From NCBI GenBank assembly GCA_017643165.1, contig JAEPNY010000004.1, forward strand, positions 124,001 through 188,000: 64,000 nt of DNA, written 5' to 3'. Under the pieces are notes generated by a model. It was not told the origin of the DNA and searched no databases. It saw nothing but the letters and a program-made list of their open reading frames with translations. Both the position numbers and the translations under genes were made by a program. Positions within the stretch are counted from its first letter, which is position 1. Every line of letters starts with the position of its first letter. Of this stretch, positions 35,984 through 45,566 are shown one piece after another. This DNA comes from Psychroserpens sp. GTDB taxonomy: Bacteria; Bacteroidota; Bacteroidia; Flavobacteriales; Flavobacteriaceae.

Positions 35984-36787
35984 TTATTCTTCTTCGTTAG
36001 TTGCAATTGGAGCAACTACTTCTGCTTTTGCTTCAACTTTTGCTTCTTTCTTAGCAGCTGGAGCACTTTCGTTTTTAGCATCTCTTTCTGCCTTGTCTGA
36101 TTTTCTTTCAGCTAAACCATCAGCTACAGCTGAAGTCACTACTGTTAAAATCTTATCGATAGACTTAGATGCATCATCATTAGCAGGAATGATATAATCT
36201 ACTTCACGTGGGTCAGAGTTTGTATCTACCATTGCGAAGATTGGAATATTCAATTTTTGAGCTTCTTTAATTGCAATGTGCTCACGCTTGATATCTACCA
36301 CGAATAAAGCTCCTGGTAAACGTGTCATATCAGAGATTGAACCTAAGTTCTTTTCTAATTTAGCACGTTGACGATCAACTTGTAAACGTTCTTTCTTTGA
36401 TAAAGAGTTGAATGTTCCATCTTTCTTCATACGATCAATCATCGCCATTTTCTTAACAGCTTTTCTGATCGTTACAAAGTTTGTTAACATTCCACCTGGC
36501 CATCTTTCAGTGATGTAAGGCATGTTTACAGCGCCTGCTTTTTCAGCAACGATGTCTTTTGCTTGTTTTTTAGTAGCTACAAATAAGATTTTCTTTCCAG
36601 AAGCTGCAATTTTGTGCATTGCCTGGCAAGATTCTTCAATTTTAGCTGCTGTTTTGTAAAGGTTGATAATATGGATACCGTTACGTTCCATATAAATGTA
36701 AGGAGCCATGTTTGGATCCCATTTTCTAGTAAGGTGTCCGAAGTGTACACCTGCTTCAAGTAAGTCTTTTACTTCTGCTTTCGCCAT
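35984..36787 (-). CDS. rpsB: 30S ribosomal protein S2
   Basis: A 267-residue S2. Starts with DLLEAGVHFGHLTRKWDPNM and contains FVATKKQAKDIVAEKAG, NMPYITERWPGGMLTNFVTI and FAMVDTNSDPREVDYIIPAND, all family hallmarks. The C-terminal 35 residues are an Ala/Lys/Glu-rich extension absent from E. coli S2. It lies 213 bp after rpsI, with a terminator-like hairpin between; I found no consensus -7 element in the gap, so partial readthrough from rplM-rpsI is possible. Confidence 0.97.
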   Translation of the reverse strand: MAKAEVKDLLEAGVHFGHLTRKWDPNMAPYIYMERNGIHIINLYKTAAKIEESCQAMHKIAASGKKILFVATKKQAKDIVAEKAGAVNMPYITERWPGGMLTNFVTIRKAVKKMAMIDRMKKDGTFNSLSKKERLQVDRQRAKLEKNLGSISDMTRLPGALFVVDIKREHIAIKEAQKLNIPIFAMVDTNSDPREVDYIIPANDDASKSIDKILTVVTSAVADGLAERKSDKAERDAKNESAPAAKKEAKVEAKAEVVAPIATNEEE

Positions 36788-36943
36788 TTTTTGTAATAGT
36801 TTACGTTCTGTTGAATTAGCAATGGTATAGTGGTTGCATTTGCTCGCCTAAACCATTTAGATGCTAAACTAAATCCTGATGCTTTCAACATCATGGACAA
36901 CAATAACTGGTTAAAAATTTTGCTGAATATTCAGCGGTTTCAA

Positions 36944-36985
36944 TAAAAATAGTAATCCAGAATCTGCAAATGCAGATCCTGAATT
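36944..36985 (-). terminator. Terminator-like hairpin after rpsI
   Basis: On the minus strand a 14-bp stem with two G-U pairs (36954-36967 with 36972-36985) and a 4-base loop, followed by a U-rich run. The remaining 36788-36940 is the rpsB leader, in which I see no clear regulatory fold. Confidence 0.65.
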
Positions 36986-37000
36986 AATGTGAGTTGGATA

Positions 37001-37387
37001 TTAACGTTTAGAGAACTGGAATTTCTTACGCGCTTTCTTCTGTCCGAATTTCTTACGCTCTACCATTCTTGGATCTCTAGTTAATAGACCTTCTGGCTTT
37101 AATATTGCTCTGTTTTCAGCATCTACGTCGCACAATGCACGAGAGATTGCTAAACGTATAGCTTCCGCCTGGCCGGTGATACCACCTCCATATACGTTAA
37201 CAGTAATATCAAAGTTGCCATCATTGTTAGTCATGTTCAAAGGTTGGTTCACCTTGTACTGCAAAGTTGCAGTCGGAAAATATTCCGCCATGTCTTTTTT
37301 GTTCACCGTAATGTTCCCTTTTCCTTTGGCAACATATACACGGGCAACAGCCGTCTTTCTACGGCCGATTTTGTGAATTACTTCCAT
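37001..37387 (-). CDS. rpsI: 30S ribosomal protein S9
   Basis: A 128-residue S9: [12 protein letters not shown] near the N-terminus, the central [19 protein letters not shown], and the basic tail [17 protein letters not shown] whose final Lys-Arg contacts P-site tRNA. Its ATG overlaps the stop of rplM by one base (TAATG), the conserved L13-S9 pair. Confidence 0.97.
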   Translation of the reverse strand: MEVIHKIGRRKTAVARVYVAKGKGNITVNKKDMAEYFPTATLQYKVNQPLNMTNNDGNFDITVNVYGGGITGQAEAIRLAISRALCDVDAENRAILKPEGLLTRDPRMVERKKFGQKKARKKFQFSKR

Positions 37388-37842
37388 TAATTAGATTCGT
37401 TTAAATTAATTGTCTTAGGCTTTTGAGCTTCATGTTTGTGCTCAGAACCCACTACAACAGTTAAATTACGGAATAGCTCAGCACCTAATTTGTTTTTAGG
37501 GAGCATTCCTTTAATTGATTTTTCTACGATTCTTGCTGGATTTTTACCAAACATCTCAGTCGCAGTTAAACTTCTTTGACCACCTGGGTAACCTGTGTGA
37601 CGGATATACGTTTTATCTGTCCACTTGTTTCCAGTTAAGTTGATCTTTTCAGCGTTGATAACAATTACGTTATCTCCACAATCAACATGTGGTGTGAAGT
37701 TAGGCTTGTGTTTACCTCTTAAAAGTATTGCTACTTTAGAAGCTAAACGCCCTAGCGTCTGATTTTCAGCATCAACCAAAACCCACTCTTTATTTACAGT
37801 AGCTTTGTTAGCAGAAATCGTTTTGTAGCTTAATGTGTCCAC
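37387..37842 (-). CDS. rplM: 50S ribosomal protein L13
   Basis: A 151-residue L13: [39 protein letters not shown] and the C-terminal [21 protein letters not shown]. The start is GTG (37840-37842); it places the family N-terminus [16 protein letters not shown] correctly and no ATG is near. It heads the rplM-rpsI-rpsB-tsf group. Confidence 0.96.
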   Translation of the reverse strand: MDTLSYKTISANKATVNKEWVLVDAENQTLGRLASKVAILLRGKHKPNFTPHVDCGDNVIVINAEKINLTGNKWTDKTYIRHTGYPGGQRSLTATEMFGKNPARIVEKSIKGMLPKNKLGAELFRNLTVVVGSEHKHEAQKPKTINLNESN

Positions 37843-37888
37843 ACTTTTTGATTTTGTTATTAAACATTTCTCTCTTAAAAAGAGTTTG

Positions 37889-37919
37889 CAAATTTACGAT
37901 TAAATATTTGATTACCAAA
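37889..37919 (-). promoter_or_regulatory. Promoter of the rplM ribosomal-protein operon
   Basis: Minus strand: TTTG (37916-37919) and TAAATTTG (37889-37896) separated by exactly 19 bp. The leader of about 40 nt contains a small CTCTT / AAGAG hairpin. The rest of the gap to 38198 (about 280 bp) shows no gene, RNA or repeat that I can support. Confidence 0.75.
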
Positions 37920-38198
37920 CAGACTGTGCATATATTTTATAATCGAGAATTCCACCATGATTTGAAAGGAAAATAGTGTGATCCATTGCCTCTCAACCTA
38001 GCATGAAATTATTGCTCCATTTGGCGCCTAGATCAAATTTTATAAAATCATAATCAAGTTGTTAGTTTCATATGTACTTTCAACGATGACTATCAATTAT
38101 TTTACGATAGCAAGTACAACCAAGTTGGTGCAATTAATTTATGTTTTGAATTATAGGACAGTTCAATGCAGTAATCATTAACTAATGCAAATGTTTAA

Positions 38199-39158
38199 CT
38201 ATCGAACTGTAGCGCGCTGTAGTCTATCGTTAACTGATTTTCCTAACTCGAACTCTGGTAAACGTTCTGCTATTATTAGATCGAGATCTTGCTTGTCTAA
38301 TTTGTGCAAAGCTTCATAAAGGTTTGAAGCCGCTTCAACTGTATCTCCTTGTTCTGAGAGTACAAGCTGAAAGATCACATGTTCACTAATAATTTGATTT
38401 TTGAAAGCCAACACACCAATCTTTTTGTCATTATTCAATTCAATGGCTTGCAACAGATTATCAGTTAGTATTGTTTTTGTCAATGGTGCGTAATGTCTGT
38501 CTAGCATGCCTGGTGCATCAGGCGCAATTTCTTTTTTATTTTTTACAACAACTGAACCCACTATGGCCTCAATAGCTTCTAAGGATGTAGATCCCAGTCG
38601 GAAAACAACAGGTTCTTCGCCTTCAAATCCAATAATGGTTGATTCGATACCGCGTTGACAATAACCGCCATCCAATACCATTTGAATGTCATGTTCAAAA
38701 TAATCATTTACATGTTGCGCTGTTGTTGGACTAATACTCCCAAATGGATTGGCACTTGGTGCAGCCAATGGAAATTCAAGCTTCTCTAAAAGCTCTAAGG
38801 TGAGCTTATGATTTGGGACTCTAACCGCGACTGTCGGTTTGCCAGCCGTAATAAGATCAGGTATTGTTGATTGCTTCGGAAGTACCAATGTTAACGGTCC
38901 AGGCCAAAAGGCATCTGCTAATCGTTTTGCTTTTTCAGGAACATAAGAGGCAATAGAATGTAACAGATTTGCCGAAGGAATATGCACAATTAATGGATTG
39001 AATAAGGGTCTTTTCTTCGTACTGAAAATTCGATTGATCGCTTTTTCACTAAAGATATTGCCAGCCAATCCGTAGACGGTTTCCGTAGGTATCGCGACTA
39101 ATTCTTCCGAATTAAGAATTGCTATTGCTTTTGATATGTCTTTTGAAATTATACTCAT
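38199..39158 (-). CDS. Threonylcarbamoyl-AMP synthase (Sua5/YrdC family)
   Basis: A 319-residue protein. The N-terminal YrdC domain has VAIPTETVYGLAGN, KKRPLFNPLIVHI and AAPSANPFGSISPTTAQHV; the C-terminal Sua5 domain follows the linker APDAPGMLDRHYAPLT. The enzyme makes threonylcarbamoyl-AMP for the t6A modification at position 37 of tRNAs reading ANN codons. The open frame continues to a TTG at 39176, which lies within a -7 element, so the ATG at 39158 is the start. The following 23 bp separate it from the end of polA. Confidence 0.93.
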   Translation of the reverse strand: MSIISKDISKAIAILNSEELVAIPTETVYGLAGNIFSEKAINRIFSTKKRPLFNPLIVHIPSANLLHSIASYVPEKAKRLADAFWPGPLTLVLPKQSTIPDLITAGKPTVAVRVPNHKLTLELLEKLEFPLAAPSANPFGSISPTTAQHVNDYFEHDIQMVLDGGYCQRGIESTIIGFEGEEPVVFRLGSTSLEAIEAIVGSVVVKNKKEIAPDAPGMLDRHYAPLTKTILTDNLLQAIELNNDKKIGVLAFKNQIISEHVIFQLVLSEQGDTVEAASNLYEALHKLDKQDLDLIIAERLPEFELGKSVNDRLQRATVR

Positions 39159-39173
39159 TCTTTTTTCAGACCA

Positions 39174-39181
39174 CAAAAGTA
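39174..39181 (-). promoter_or_regulatory. -7 element of the Sua5-like gene
   Basis: TACTTTTG on the minus strand, 15 bp before the ATG at 39158, located in the short gap after polA. Confidence 0.6.
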
Positions 39182-39200
39182 GCGTAAAAAGCCATATTAT

Positions 39201-42050
39201 TTAATGTGCTTCAAGCCAATTCTCACCAATGTCTAAATCTACGTCTAATGGAACCTCTAATTTATAGGCATTTTCCATTTCAGTTTTGATCAAGGTTTTT
39301 ATGGTCTCCAGTTCTGGTTTATAGACATCAAATACCAATTCATCATGCACTTGCAATAACATCTTTGATTTGAAATTTCCTTCCTCAAGCTTATTATAAA
39401 TATTGATCATGGCAATCTTTATAATATCGGCGGCACTACCTTGAATAGGTGCGTTTACTGCATTTCGCTCAGCAGCACCTCTAACGACTGCATTTCGAGA
39501 ATTAATATCTTTTAAATAGCGTCGTCTTCCTAATACCGTTTGTACATAGCCATTATCTCTAGCGAAATCTACCTGATCATGGATATAATTTTTTAGTTTA
39601 GGATAGGTAGCATAATACAAATCGATCAACTCTTTCGATTCACTTCTCGACAGATTGGTTTGATTACTAAGTCCGAATGCTGAAACCCCATAGATAATTC
39701 CAAAGTTGACGGTTTTAGCATTACTTCGCTGCTCTCTAGTGACTTCTGAAATAGGAACATTAAATACTTTAGATGCCGTTGAGGCGTGAATGTCTTCTCC
39801 ATTATTAAAGGCTTCGATCATCGTTGGTTCTTTACTTAAAGCGGCAATGACACGAAGTTCTATTTGAGAATAATCCGCAGCTAACAAGGTATAGTCATCA
39901 TTTCTTGGAATAAAAGCTTTTCTAACTTGTCGCCCACGTTCGGTACGAATAGGGATATTCTGAAGATTTGGATTATTACTACTTAAACGTCCAGTAGCCG
40001 CTACGGTTTGCATATAGTCTGTATGGACACGACCTGTACTTTCTTCAACTTGTTGCGGCAATGCATCTACATAGGTGCTTTTTAGTTTTGCCAGTCCACG
40101 ATATTCCAAAATATTTCGAATAATTTCATGGTCTTTTGCTAATGCGCTTAAGACATCTTCAGAAGTAGAATATTGGCCAGTCTTGGTTTTCTTTGGTTTG
40201 TCTACCAATTTCATCTTTTCAAATAGAATTACACCCATTTGTTTTGGTGAAGCAATATTAAATTCTTCTCCAGCGGCCTCATAAATCTTGCGTTCTAATG
40301 CTGTAATATCTTTACTTAATTCAGCCGATAATCCATTTAAAAAGTCTTGATTGAGGTTGATACCTTCTAACTCCATTGCAGCCAGGACGCGCAGAAGCGG
40401 TATTTCAATATCATGGAATAATTTTTGCGTGTTGGCCTCACCAAGTTCCTTCTCAAAATGTTCCTTTAGCTGCAAGGTAATATCGGCGTCTTCAACGGCG
40501 TACTCCGTTTGTTTGTCTAATGCAACGTCGCGTATCGATAATTGGTTTTTACCTTTTTTACCAATAAGTTCTGTGATTGAAATAGGTGTATAATTCAAAT
40601 ACGTTTCAGCCAAAACATCCATATTGTGGCGCATATCTGGATTGATGAGATAATGCGCAAGCATCGTGTCAAAAAGTTTGCCTTTGACCTCGACATTGTA
40701 TTTGGCTAATACCTTGATGTCATATTTGAGATTCTGACCTATTTTTTCAATGTTTTCGTTTTCAAAAAATGGTCTTAATGTTTCAATTAGTTGTTGTGCC
40801 TCTTCTTTATCCTCCGGAAATGGAACATAAAAGCCTTTTCCAATTTCCCAAGAAAATGCGATTCCTACAAGTTCTGCTGTTATTGGATTTAGACCTGTGG
40901 TTTCCGTATCAAAACAGACAGATTTTTGTTGCATTAAATTATTAACAAAGAGCTTTGTAGCCATTCCTGAAGCGACGCTTTGATAAAAATGCGATGTAGT
41001 CTCTGCTGTTTTTCTAGTGTAGGATGATGTTTGTTCGGCTTCAGTCGTATCATTTCCGAATAAGGAAAATTGTCCTGCACCTGCAGCTTTTTTCTCAGTT
41101 GGCGTAGTAATCGGTTTGGATTCTGTTGTCGTTTTAGGCGCTGTATCTGTAGTCTGGTTACCACCATTAACATTAAAAGTTTTTAGAAAGTTCTCTGTAA
41201 GTCTTCTAAATTCTAAGTCCTGAAATATTTCTTTTACTCTCTCAACATCGGGATGATTAAGTTCAAAATCGGTAGCATCGAAAGTAACTGGCACATCCAA
41301 CATGATTCTTGCTAATTCTTTTGAGAGTCGTCCTAATTCTGCATTGGCTTCAACTTTCTCCTTCATTTTGCCTTTGAGCTGTTCGGTATTTTCTAATAAG
41401 CCTTCCATGCTGCCAAATTCTTTAATGAATTTTTTGGCAGTTTTTTCACCAACACCAGGTAAACCTGGAATATTGTCACTTGCATCGCCCATCATACCAA
41501 GAAAATCAATAACCTGTTCTGGTGTTTCGACTTCGAATTTCTTTTGCACTTCTGGAATACCCCAAGTTTCATAACCACCACCAAAAACGGGTTTGTACAT
41601 AAATATGTTCTCAGTAACTAATTGTGCGAAGTCCTTGTCTGGTGTTACCATAAAAGTTTTAAAGCCTTCTTTTTCAGCTTGTCGAGATAAGGTGCCTATG
41701 ACATCATCTGCTTCATAACCTTCTTTAACCATGATTGGAATATGCATGGCCTTTAGGATATTATAAATATGAGGAACTGCAGTCTTAATACCTTCTGGTG
41801 TCTCGTCACGATTCGCTTTGTAGGCTTCATACATTTCTACACGATCAACACTACCACCTTTATCAAAACAAACGGCAAGATGATCTGGACGTTCACGTTT
41901 GATAACATCAAGTAGTGAATTCATAAAACCCATTATGGCCGAAGTATCTTCGCCTTTTGAATTGATTCTAGGGTTTTTTATAAATGCATAATAGCCTCTA
42001 AAAATCAAGGCATAAGCATCAACGAGAAATAATCGTTTTTGATCTGACAT
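39201..42050 (-). CDS. polA: DNA polymerase I
   Basis: A 949-residue family A polymerase with three domains. The 5' nuclease/FEN domain covers about residues 1-290 (LFLVDAYALIFRGYYAF, GYEADDVIGTL). The 3'-5' exonuclease (about 345-540) keeps its catalytic residues (CFDTETTGLNP, IGQNLKYDIKVL, YAVEDADITL), so proofreading should be active. The polymerase has motif A DYSQIELRVIAAL, motif B RSNAKTVNFGIIYG and motif C LLQVHDELVFD. The linker between the first two domains is Thr/Lys-rich and low in complexity. Roles: Okazaki fragment processing and repair. Confidence 0.97.
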   Translation of the reverse strand: MSDQKRLFLVDAYALIFRGYYAFIKNPRINSKGEDTSAIMGFMNSLLDVIKRERPDHLAVCFDKGGSVDRVEMYEAYKANRDETPEGIKTAVPHIYNILKAMHIPIMVKEGYEADDVIGTLSRQAEKEGFKTFMVTPDKDFAQLVTENIFMYKPVFGGGYETWGIPEVQKKFEVETPEQVIDFLGMMGDASDNIPGLPGVGEKTAKKFIKEFGSMEGLLENTEQLKGKMKEKVEANAELGRLSKELARIMLDVPVTFDATDFELNHPDVERVKEIFQDLEFRRLTENFLKTFNVNGGNQTTDTAPKTTTESKPITTPTEKKAAGAGQFSLFGNDTTEAEQTSSYTRKTAETTSHFYQSVASGMATKLFVNNLMQQKSVCFDTETTGLNPITAELVGIAFSWEIGKGFYVPFPEDKEEAQQLIETLRPFFENENIEKIGQNLKYDIKVLAKYNVEVKGKLFDTMLAHYLINPDMRHNMDVLAETYLNYTPISITELIGKKGKNQLSIRDVALDKQTEYAVEDADITLQLKEHFEKELGEANTQKLFHDIEIPLLRVLAAMELEGINLNQDFLNGLSAELSKDITALERKIYEAAGEEFNIASPKQMGVILFEKMKLVDKPKKTKTGQYSTSEDVLSALAKDHEIIRNILEYRGLAKLKSTYVDALPQQVEESTGRVHTDYMQTVAATGRLSSNNPNLQNIPIRTERGRQVRKAFIPRNDDYTLLAADYSQIELRVIAALSKEPTMIEAFNNGEDIHASTASKVFNVPISEVTREQRSNAKTVNFGIIYGVSAFGLSNQTNLSRSESKELIDLYYATYPKLKNYIHDQVDFARDNGYVQTVLGRRRYLKDINSRNAVVRGAAERNAVNAPIQGSAADIIKIAMINIYNKLEEGNFKSKMLLQVHDELVFDVYKPELETIKTLIKTEMENAYKLEVPLDVDLDIGENWLEAH

Positions 42051-42134
42051 GTATTCTAATTTTCAAGTCTATAAAACTACAAAACTTAGTGGTCAATGAG
42101 TAGAAAATCGCTAAACAAATTCGTCTTTTAAGAA

Positions 42135-43229
42135 TCATTTTTCTGAAGGCATTCTTCTCTTCCAAGAGAAAAAATAAAAAATGAGCGTCCAGACAATTAC
42201 GACATTTAAAATGAACAGCATCGTTCTATGGTTATATAAGATCACATAGGATCCCATATCTAAAATCATCAACCCAATGAAGAAGTTTGGGGTATAAAGT
42301 ATTAGATCTTTTAGCGCATGATGATTTGTGATTGTTTTATCACCATAGCTTAATTTGAGCCAGAAATTCTCCGAATCCAATGGTATCCATTTCTGTTTAT
42401 TATCGCGATCTAGAAATTGAAATATAGATTTTAGATACTTAGAAGTCTGACTTCGATATTGTATGAGCATTTGCGTTTTGGGCATATTTAAAAAAGCCAA
42501 TAACACGATTGCTAGTGATTCAATAAAATGACCAAAACGAAAGGAGGTGAGTGTAAATAGTAACGTGTGGAAAATAATTATGAACCATACCGTGAGTAAG
42601 CGGGTTCTTTTAAATAGTATCGTCACTGCAATTGCAAATTCAGTAAACATGGCTATATACGATAGCATTTTCGCGAATACCATTTCAGGCAAAAGATCTG
42701 AGACGTATAAATACACTGGATTTTCTCGCGCACTGCCTAACCACGTTTCCATGAAGTTTCCATTCCACCAGTCAATATCGAGAAACTTATTTATTGAGGC
42801 ACCGAAATAAACTAAACTCAATTGATATATGAGTAAGTATGGCGGATCCTTATCATTGGTGAGACCAGCTAGAAATAATGCACAGCCACAAATAAAGGTA
42901 TGATTATAGAATAAGGTTTTAGATGCTAAAATATTTACAATAACAACTAATCCGATGGTTAAACTCGCCGTTCGAGCACGGATATTAAATATTAAGGCGA
43001 ATGCACTCAGAATATAGAGCGTTCGCATTGCATACTTAAATACATTAGGATATTCATTTAAAAAATCTATTGCAGGAATAAAAGGTATAAACGGATCCGT
43101 AATTTTGAAGAACATATGATGTGCTGTCATTAGATAAACCAACATCTTACACATCAATAGCACATTGGGATGAAGTTTTGTGCCTTCAAATTGAAAAGGT
43201 CTTAATAGAAACTGTGATAGTACGCTCAT
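42135..43229 (-). CDS. HTTM-like multi-pass membrane protein
   Basis: A 364-residue protein with about nine membrane helices. The segment YFGASINKFLDIDWWNGNFM followed by a helix, the Arg/His-rich cytoplasmic ends and the pattern FTLTSFRFGHFIES resemble HTTM (vitamin-K-dependent gamma-carboxylase-like) membrane domains. It lacks the soluble C-terminal lobe of true carboxylases. It starts within the last codons of the 113-aa protein gene (4-nt overlap), so the two are translationally coupled and probably interact. The substrate is unknown. Confidence 0.7.
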   Translation of the reverse strand: MSVLSQFLLRPFQFEGTKLHPNVLLMCKMLVYLMTAHHMFFKITDPFIPFIPAIDFLNEYPNVFKYAMRTLYILSAFALIFNIRARTASLTIGLVVIVNILASKTLFYNHTFICGCALFLAGLTNDKDPPYLLIYQLSLVYFGASINKFLDIDWWNGNFMETWLGSARENPVYLYVSDLLPEMVFAKMLSYIAMFTEFAIAVTILFKRTRLLTVWFIIIFHTLLFTLTSFRFGHFIESLAIVLLAFLNMPKTQMLIQYRSQTSKYLKSIFQFLDRDNKQKWIPLDSENFWLKLSYGDKTITNHHALKDLILYTPNFFIGLMILDMGSYVILYNHRTMLFILNVVIVWTLIFYFFSWKRRMPSEK

Positions 43230-43567
43230 TCTTTATAAGTCCATTTTTTTTCAGGATGACCATTAATAGAATAGATCATATAAACATCTGCCTCATCAAA
43301 TTTTCCGTAGGTGAGCTCGTATTGAGAGATTAGGGATATGACATTATAAATTGAGCGTTGTTCCCAGCCTTTCATTTTGTAGCCGTAACGCGATTCAATT
43401 TCAGCATTAGTTAAATCTTTTCCGTCAATAGAAACAAACACTTCAAACTTTGTATGGATGTCGTATGGTGCCCAACAGAAGTAACGCTCAGGTATAAATC
43501 GAGCATAGGCAATAGCTGCTACTTGAAGTAACAAAAATAGTACGCCAATTAATAGTCTCCCTTTCAT
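43226..43567 (-). CDS. Small membrane-anchored partner of the HTTM-like protein
   Basis: A 113-residue protein with one N-terminal membrane helix or uncleaved signal (LLIGVLFLLLQVAAIAYA). A soluble domain follows, with aromatic and charged residues (ERYFCWAPYDIHTKFEVFV and YGYKMKGWEQRS). Its stop overlaps the start of the next gene by 4 nt (ATGA), so both are made in step. No family was recognised. The pairing suggests an extracytoplasmic subunit of the HTTM-like protein (inference). Confidence 0.7.
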   Translation of the reverse strand: MKGRLLIGVLFLLLQVAAIAYARFIPERYFCWAPYDIHTKFEVFVSIDGKDLTNAEIESRYGYKMKGWEQRSIYNVISLISQYELTYGKFDEADVYMIYSINGHPEKKWTYKE

Positions 43568-43653
43568 CTGACTCTAAACTAAAACATTACATAGACTCAG
43601 TAAAAAATTTTAGACTAAAGGTCATTCCAATAGAAGAAATGAAACTATGTATC

Positions 43654-43685
43654 AAAAAAAAACCGAAACTACTGTTTCGGTTTTT
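43654..43685. terminator. Strong terminator upstream of the small secreted protein gene end
   Basis: Perfect stem AAAAACCGAAAC / GTTTCGGTTTTT with a TACT loop and long A and T runs on either side. It lies 20 bp beyond the stop of the gene at 43706. Confidence 0.88.
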
Positions 43686-43705
43686 ACATCTATTTTTAAA
43701 ACTAA

Positions 43706-43972
43706 TTAACAAAGCTTAATGTCTTTTACTTTAATTTGTAAACTTTTACGATAAGCTTTAATACTGATAATATCTTGACTCTTCTTTTTGTTGATCTTTA
43801 ATAATTGAGATTTTACAGCAGAGTTCGTTGAAGTAGACTTATTAACCTTCTGAATTTCTGTCTTTTGTTTAATGACAGCTTCAGTACGGATATTAGGGGT
43901 CGTAGTTGTTTCCTGTCCTACTGAAAGCAGCGGTAACATTACAATAACTAATATGGTTAATAATTTTTTCAT
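43706..43972 (-). CDS. Small exported hypothetical protein, 88 aa
   Basis: Signal peptide MKKLLTILVIVMLPLLSVGQ, then about 68 residues that are Thr/Lys/Gln/Asn-rich and basic (IKQKTEIQKVNKSTSTN). Not recognised. The open frame reaches to 44107, but the long N-terminal extension would hide the signal peptide, so the ATG at 43972 was chosen. It has its own terminator and may be a small periplasmic or surface protein. Confidence 0.6.
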   Translation of the reverse strand: MKKLLTILVIVMLPLLSVGQETTTTPNIRTEAVIKQKTEIQKVNKSTSTNSAVKSQLLKINKKKSQDIISIKAYRKSLQIKVKDIKLC

Positions 43973-44144
43973 AATTACAAGAGATCTGTTTTTTAATCTC
44001 ATGCCAAAGAAACGCAAGAAATTGAGCGATTTTGAATATATTAGATAAAGTGAGTGATTTTTAGACAAGATGAACTCGTTCGTAAAAAACATCGATGAAA
44101 TGCACAAAATGGGCTCGCAGCCCAGTAAATACGTTTAGGTTTAA

Positions 44145-45557
44145 ATGACAAATTTTTCAGATAATAGGTATTATGAACTCTTTGAAAGGCAAAAAAAGAA
44201 TCAATTTCGAGTAGCGTCAACGAATTATAAAACGCGAATAAAAAAACTTAAGGCCTTACGGCTTGCTTTAGAAAAAACATATAAGCAAGACATTAGGGAT
44301 GCTATTTATGCGGACTTTAAAAAGCCAAAATTAGAAGTAGATCTAACAGAGATCTATCCTGTAATTGATGAAATTAACTTTGCTACAAAACATCTCAAGT
44401 CATGGTTGAAGAAACAACGAGTAGATACACCAATTGCCTTATTAGGTTCTTCATCATGGATTAAAAACGAACCCAAGGGAGTGTGTTTAATCATTTCGCC
44501 TTGGAATTTTCCAGTGAATTTAACTTTTGGACCTTTAGTTTCAGCAATTGCGGCAGGCAACACAGTGATATTGAAACCTAGTGAAATGACATCGCATACG
44601 TCAAAATTGATGAAAAAGATTATCGAAGACTTGTTCGAAGAAGACGAAGTTGCACTTGTAGAAGGTGAAGTTGCTGAAGCGCAAGAATTATTAAAACTAC
44701 CTTTTAATCATATCTTTTTTACAGGATCACCTCAAGTTGGTAAAATCATCATGAAGGCAGCTTCAGATCATTTAGCATCGGTTACCTTGGAGTTAGGAGG
44801 CAAATCTCCCGTGATTATTGATGATAGCTCTAATCTGGATAAAGCAGTACGAAAGTTGGTTTTTGGTAAGTTTATGAATTCTGGTCAAACCTGTATTGCG
44901 CCAGACTACGTATTTATAAATGCTTCCGTTAAAGAAAAATTTATTTCATTATTTAAAAAGGAAGTTGAAGCCTTCTACACAGCAAAGCCCGAAGTGTCAG
45001 ATTCATTTTCAAGAATTGTAAATCAGAAACATTTTAAGCGTCTATCCGGTTACCTTGATGATGCAAGATCATCAGGTGTGGAAATAGTCTCAGGTGGTGC
45101 TGTGAATGAAAATGATAATTATATTGAGCCAACATTAGTATTTGGTTCGAAGTCAGATAGTGCTCTAATGACCAATGAAATTTTCGGACCAATTTTACCA
45201 GTCATGTTGTATGAAACTATTGACGAAGTATGTGATTATATCAATGGTAATGAAAAGCCACTGGCCTTATATATTTTCAGTAAAAACAAACGAACTATTA
45301 ATACGATAGTAAACAATACTCGAGCAGGAAGTACGTGTATAAATCATAATTTATTACAGTTTCTAAATCACAACTTACCTTTTGGTGGCTCAAATAATAG
45401 TGGAATAGGAAAGTCTCATGGGTATTATGGATTCCTTGAATTTACTAATCAACGATCTGTATTAAAACAACACACTATCGCTGCAGTGGATCTTTTAATG
45501 CCACCCTATAACCGATTTAAACAACGTATGGTAAATGCTACCATTAAATGGTTCTGA
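44145..45557 (+). CDS. Aldehyde dehydrogenase (NAD(P)-dependent)
   Basis: A 470-residue ALDH-superfamily enzyme. Seen are the Rossmann-fold WNFPVNLTFGPLVSAIAAGN with KPSE (near residue 143), FTGSPQVGK, the general base in VTLELGGKSPVI (near residue 217) and the catalytic Cys in NSGQTCIAPDYV (near residue 250). The C-terminal hydrophobic end (AVDLLMPPYNRFKQRMV) is like that of class 3 ALDHs that act on long-chain or aromatic aldehydes at membranes. It oxidises an aldehyde to its acid. It converges with the glycan cluster, with 9 bp between stop codons. A hairpin GGGCT-CGC-AGCCC lies just upstream (44109-44121). Confidence 0.93.
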   Translation: MTNFSDNRYYELFERQKKNQFRVASTNYKTRIKKLKALRLALEKTYKQDIRDAIYADFKKPKLEVDLTEIYPVIDEINFATKHLKSWLKKQRVDTPIALLGSSSWIKNEPKGVCLIISPWNFPVNLTFGPLVSAIAAGNTVILKPSEMTSHTSKLMKKIIEDLFEEDEVALVEGEVAEAQELLKLPFNHIFFTGSPQVGKIIMKAASDHLASVTLELGGKSPVIIDDSSNLDKAVRKLVFGKFMNSGQTCIAPDYVFINASVKEKFISLFKKEVEAFYTAKPEVSDSFSRIVNQKHFKRLSGYLDDARSSGVEIVSGGAVNENDNYIEPTLVFGSKSDSALMTNEIFGPILPVMLYETIDEVCDYINGNEKPLALYIFSKNKRTINTIVNNTRAGSTCINHNLLQFLNHNLPFGGSNNSGIGKSHGYYGFLEFTNQRSVLKQHTIAAVDLLMPPYNRFKQRMVNATIKWF

Positions 45558-45566
45558 TGAGTTGTG

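Noticed and set aside
37920-38198. Possible small gene or RNA in the gap between rplM and the Sua5-like gene
   Set aside because: Only frames under 30 codons, no promoter-terminator pair, only weak short inverted repeats.
44109-44121. Short hairpin GGGCT-CGC-AGCCC before the aldehyde dehydrogenase
   Set aside because: Stable but short, no T run and no alternative structure, so not called a terminator or riboswitch.
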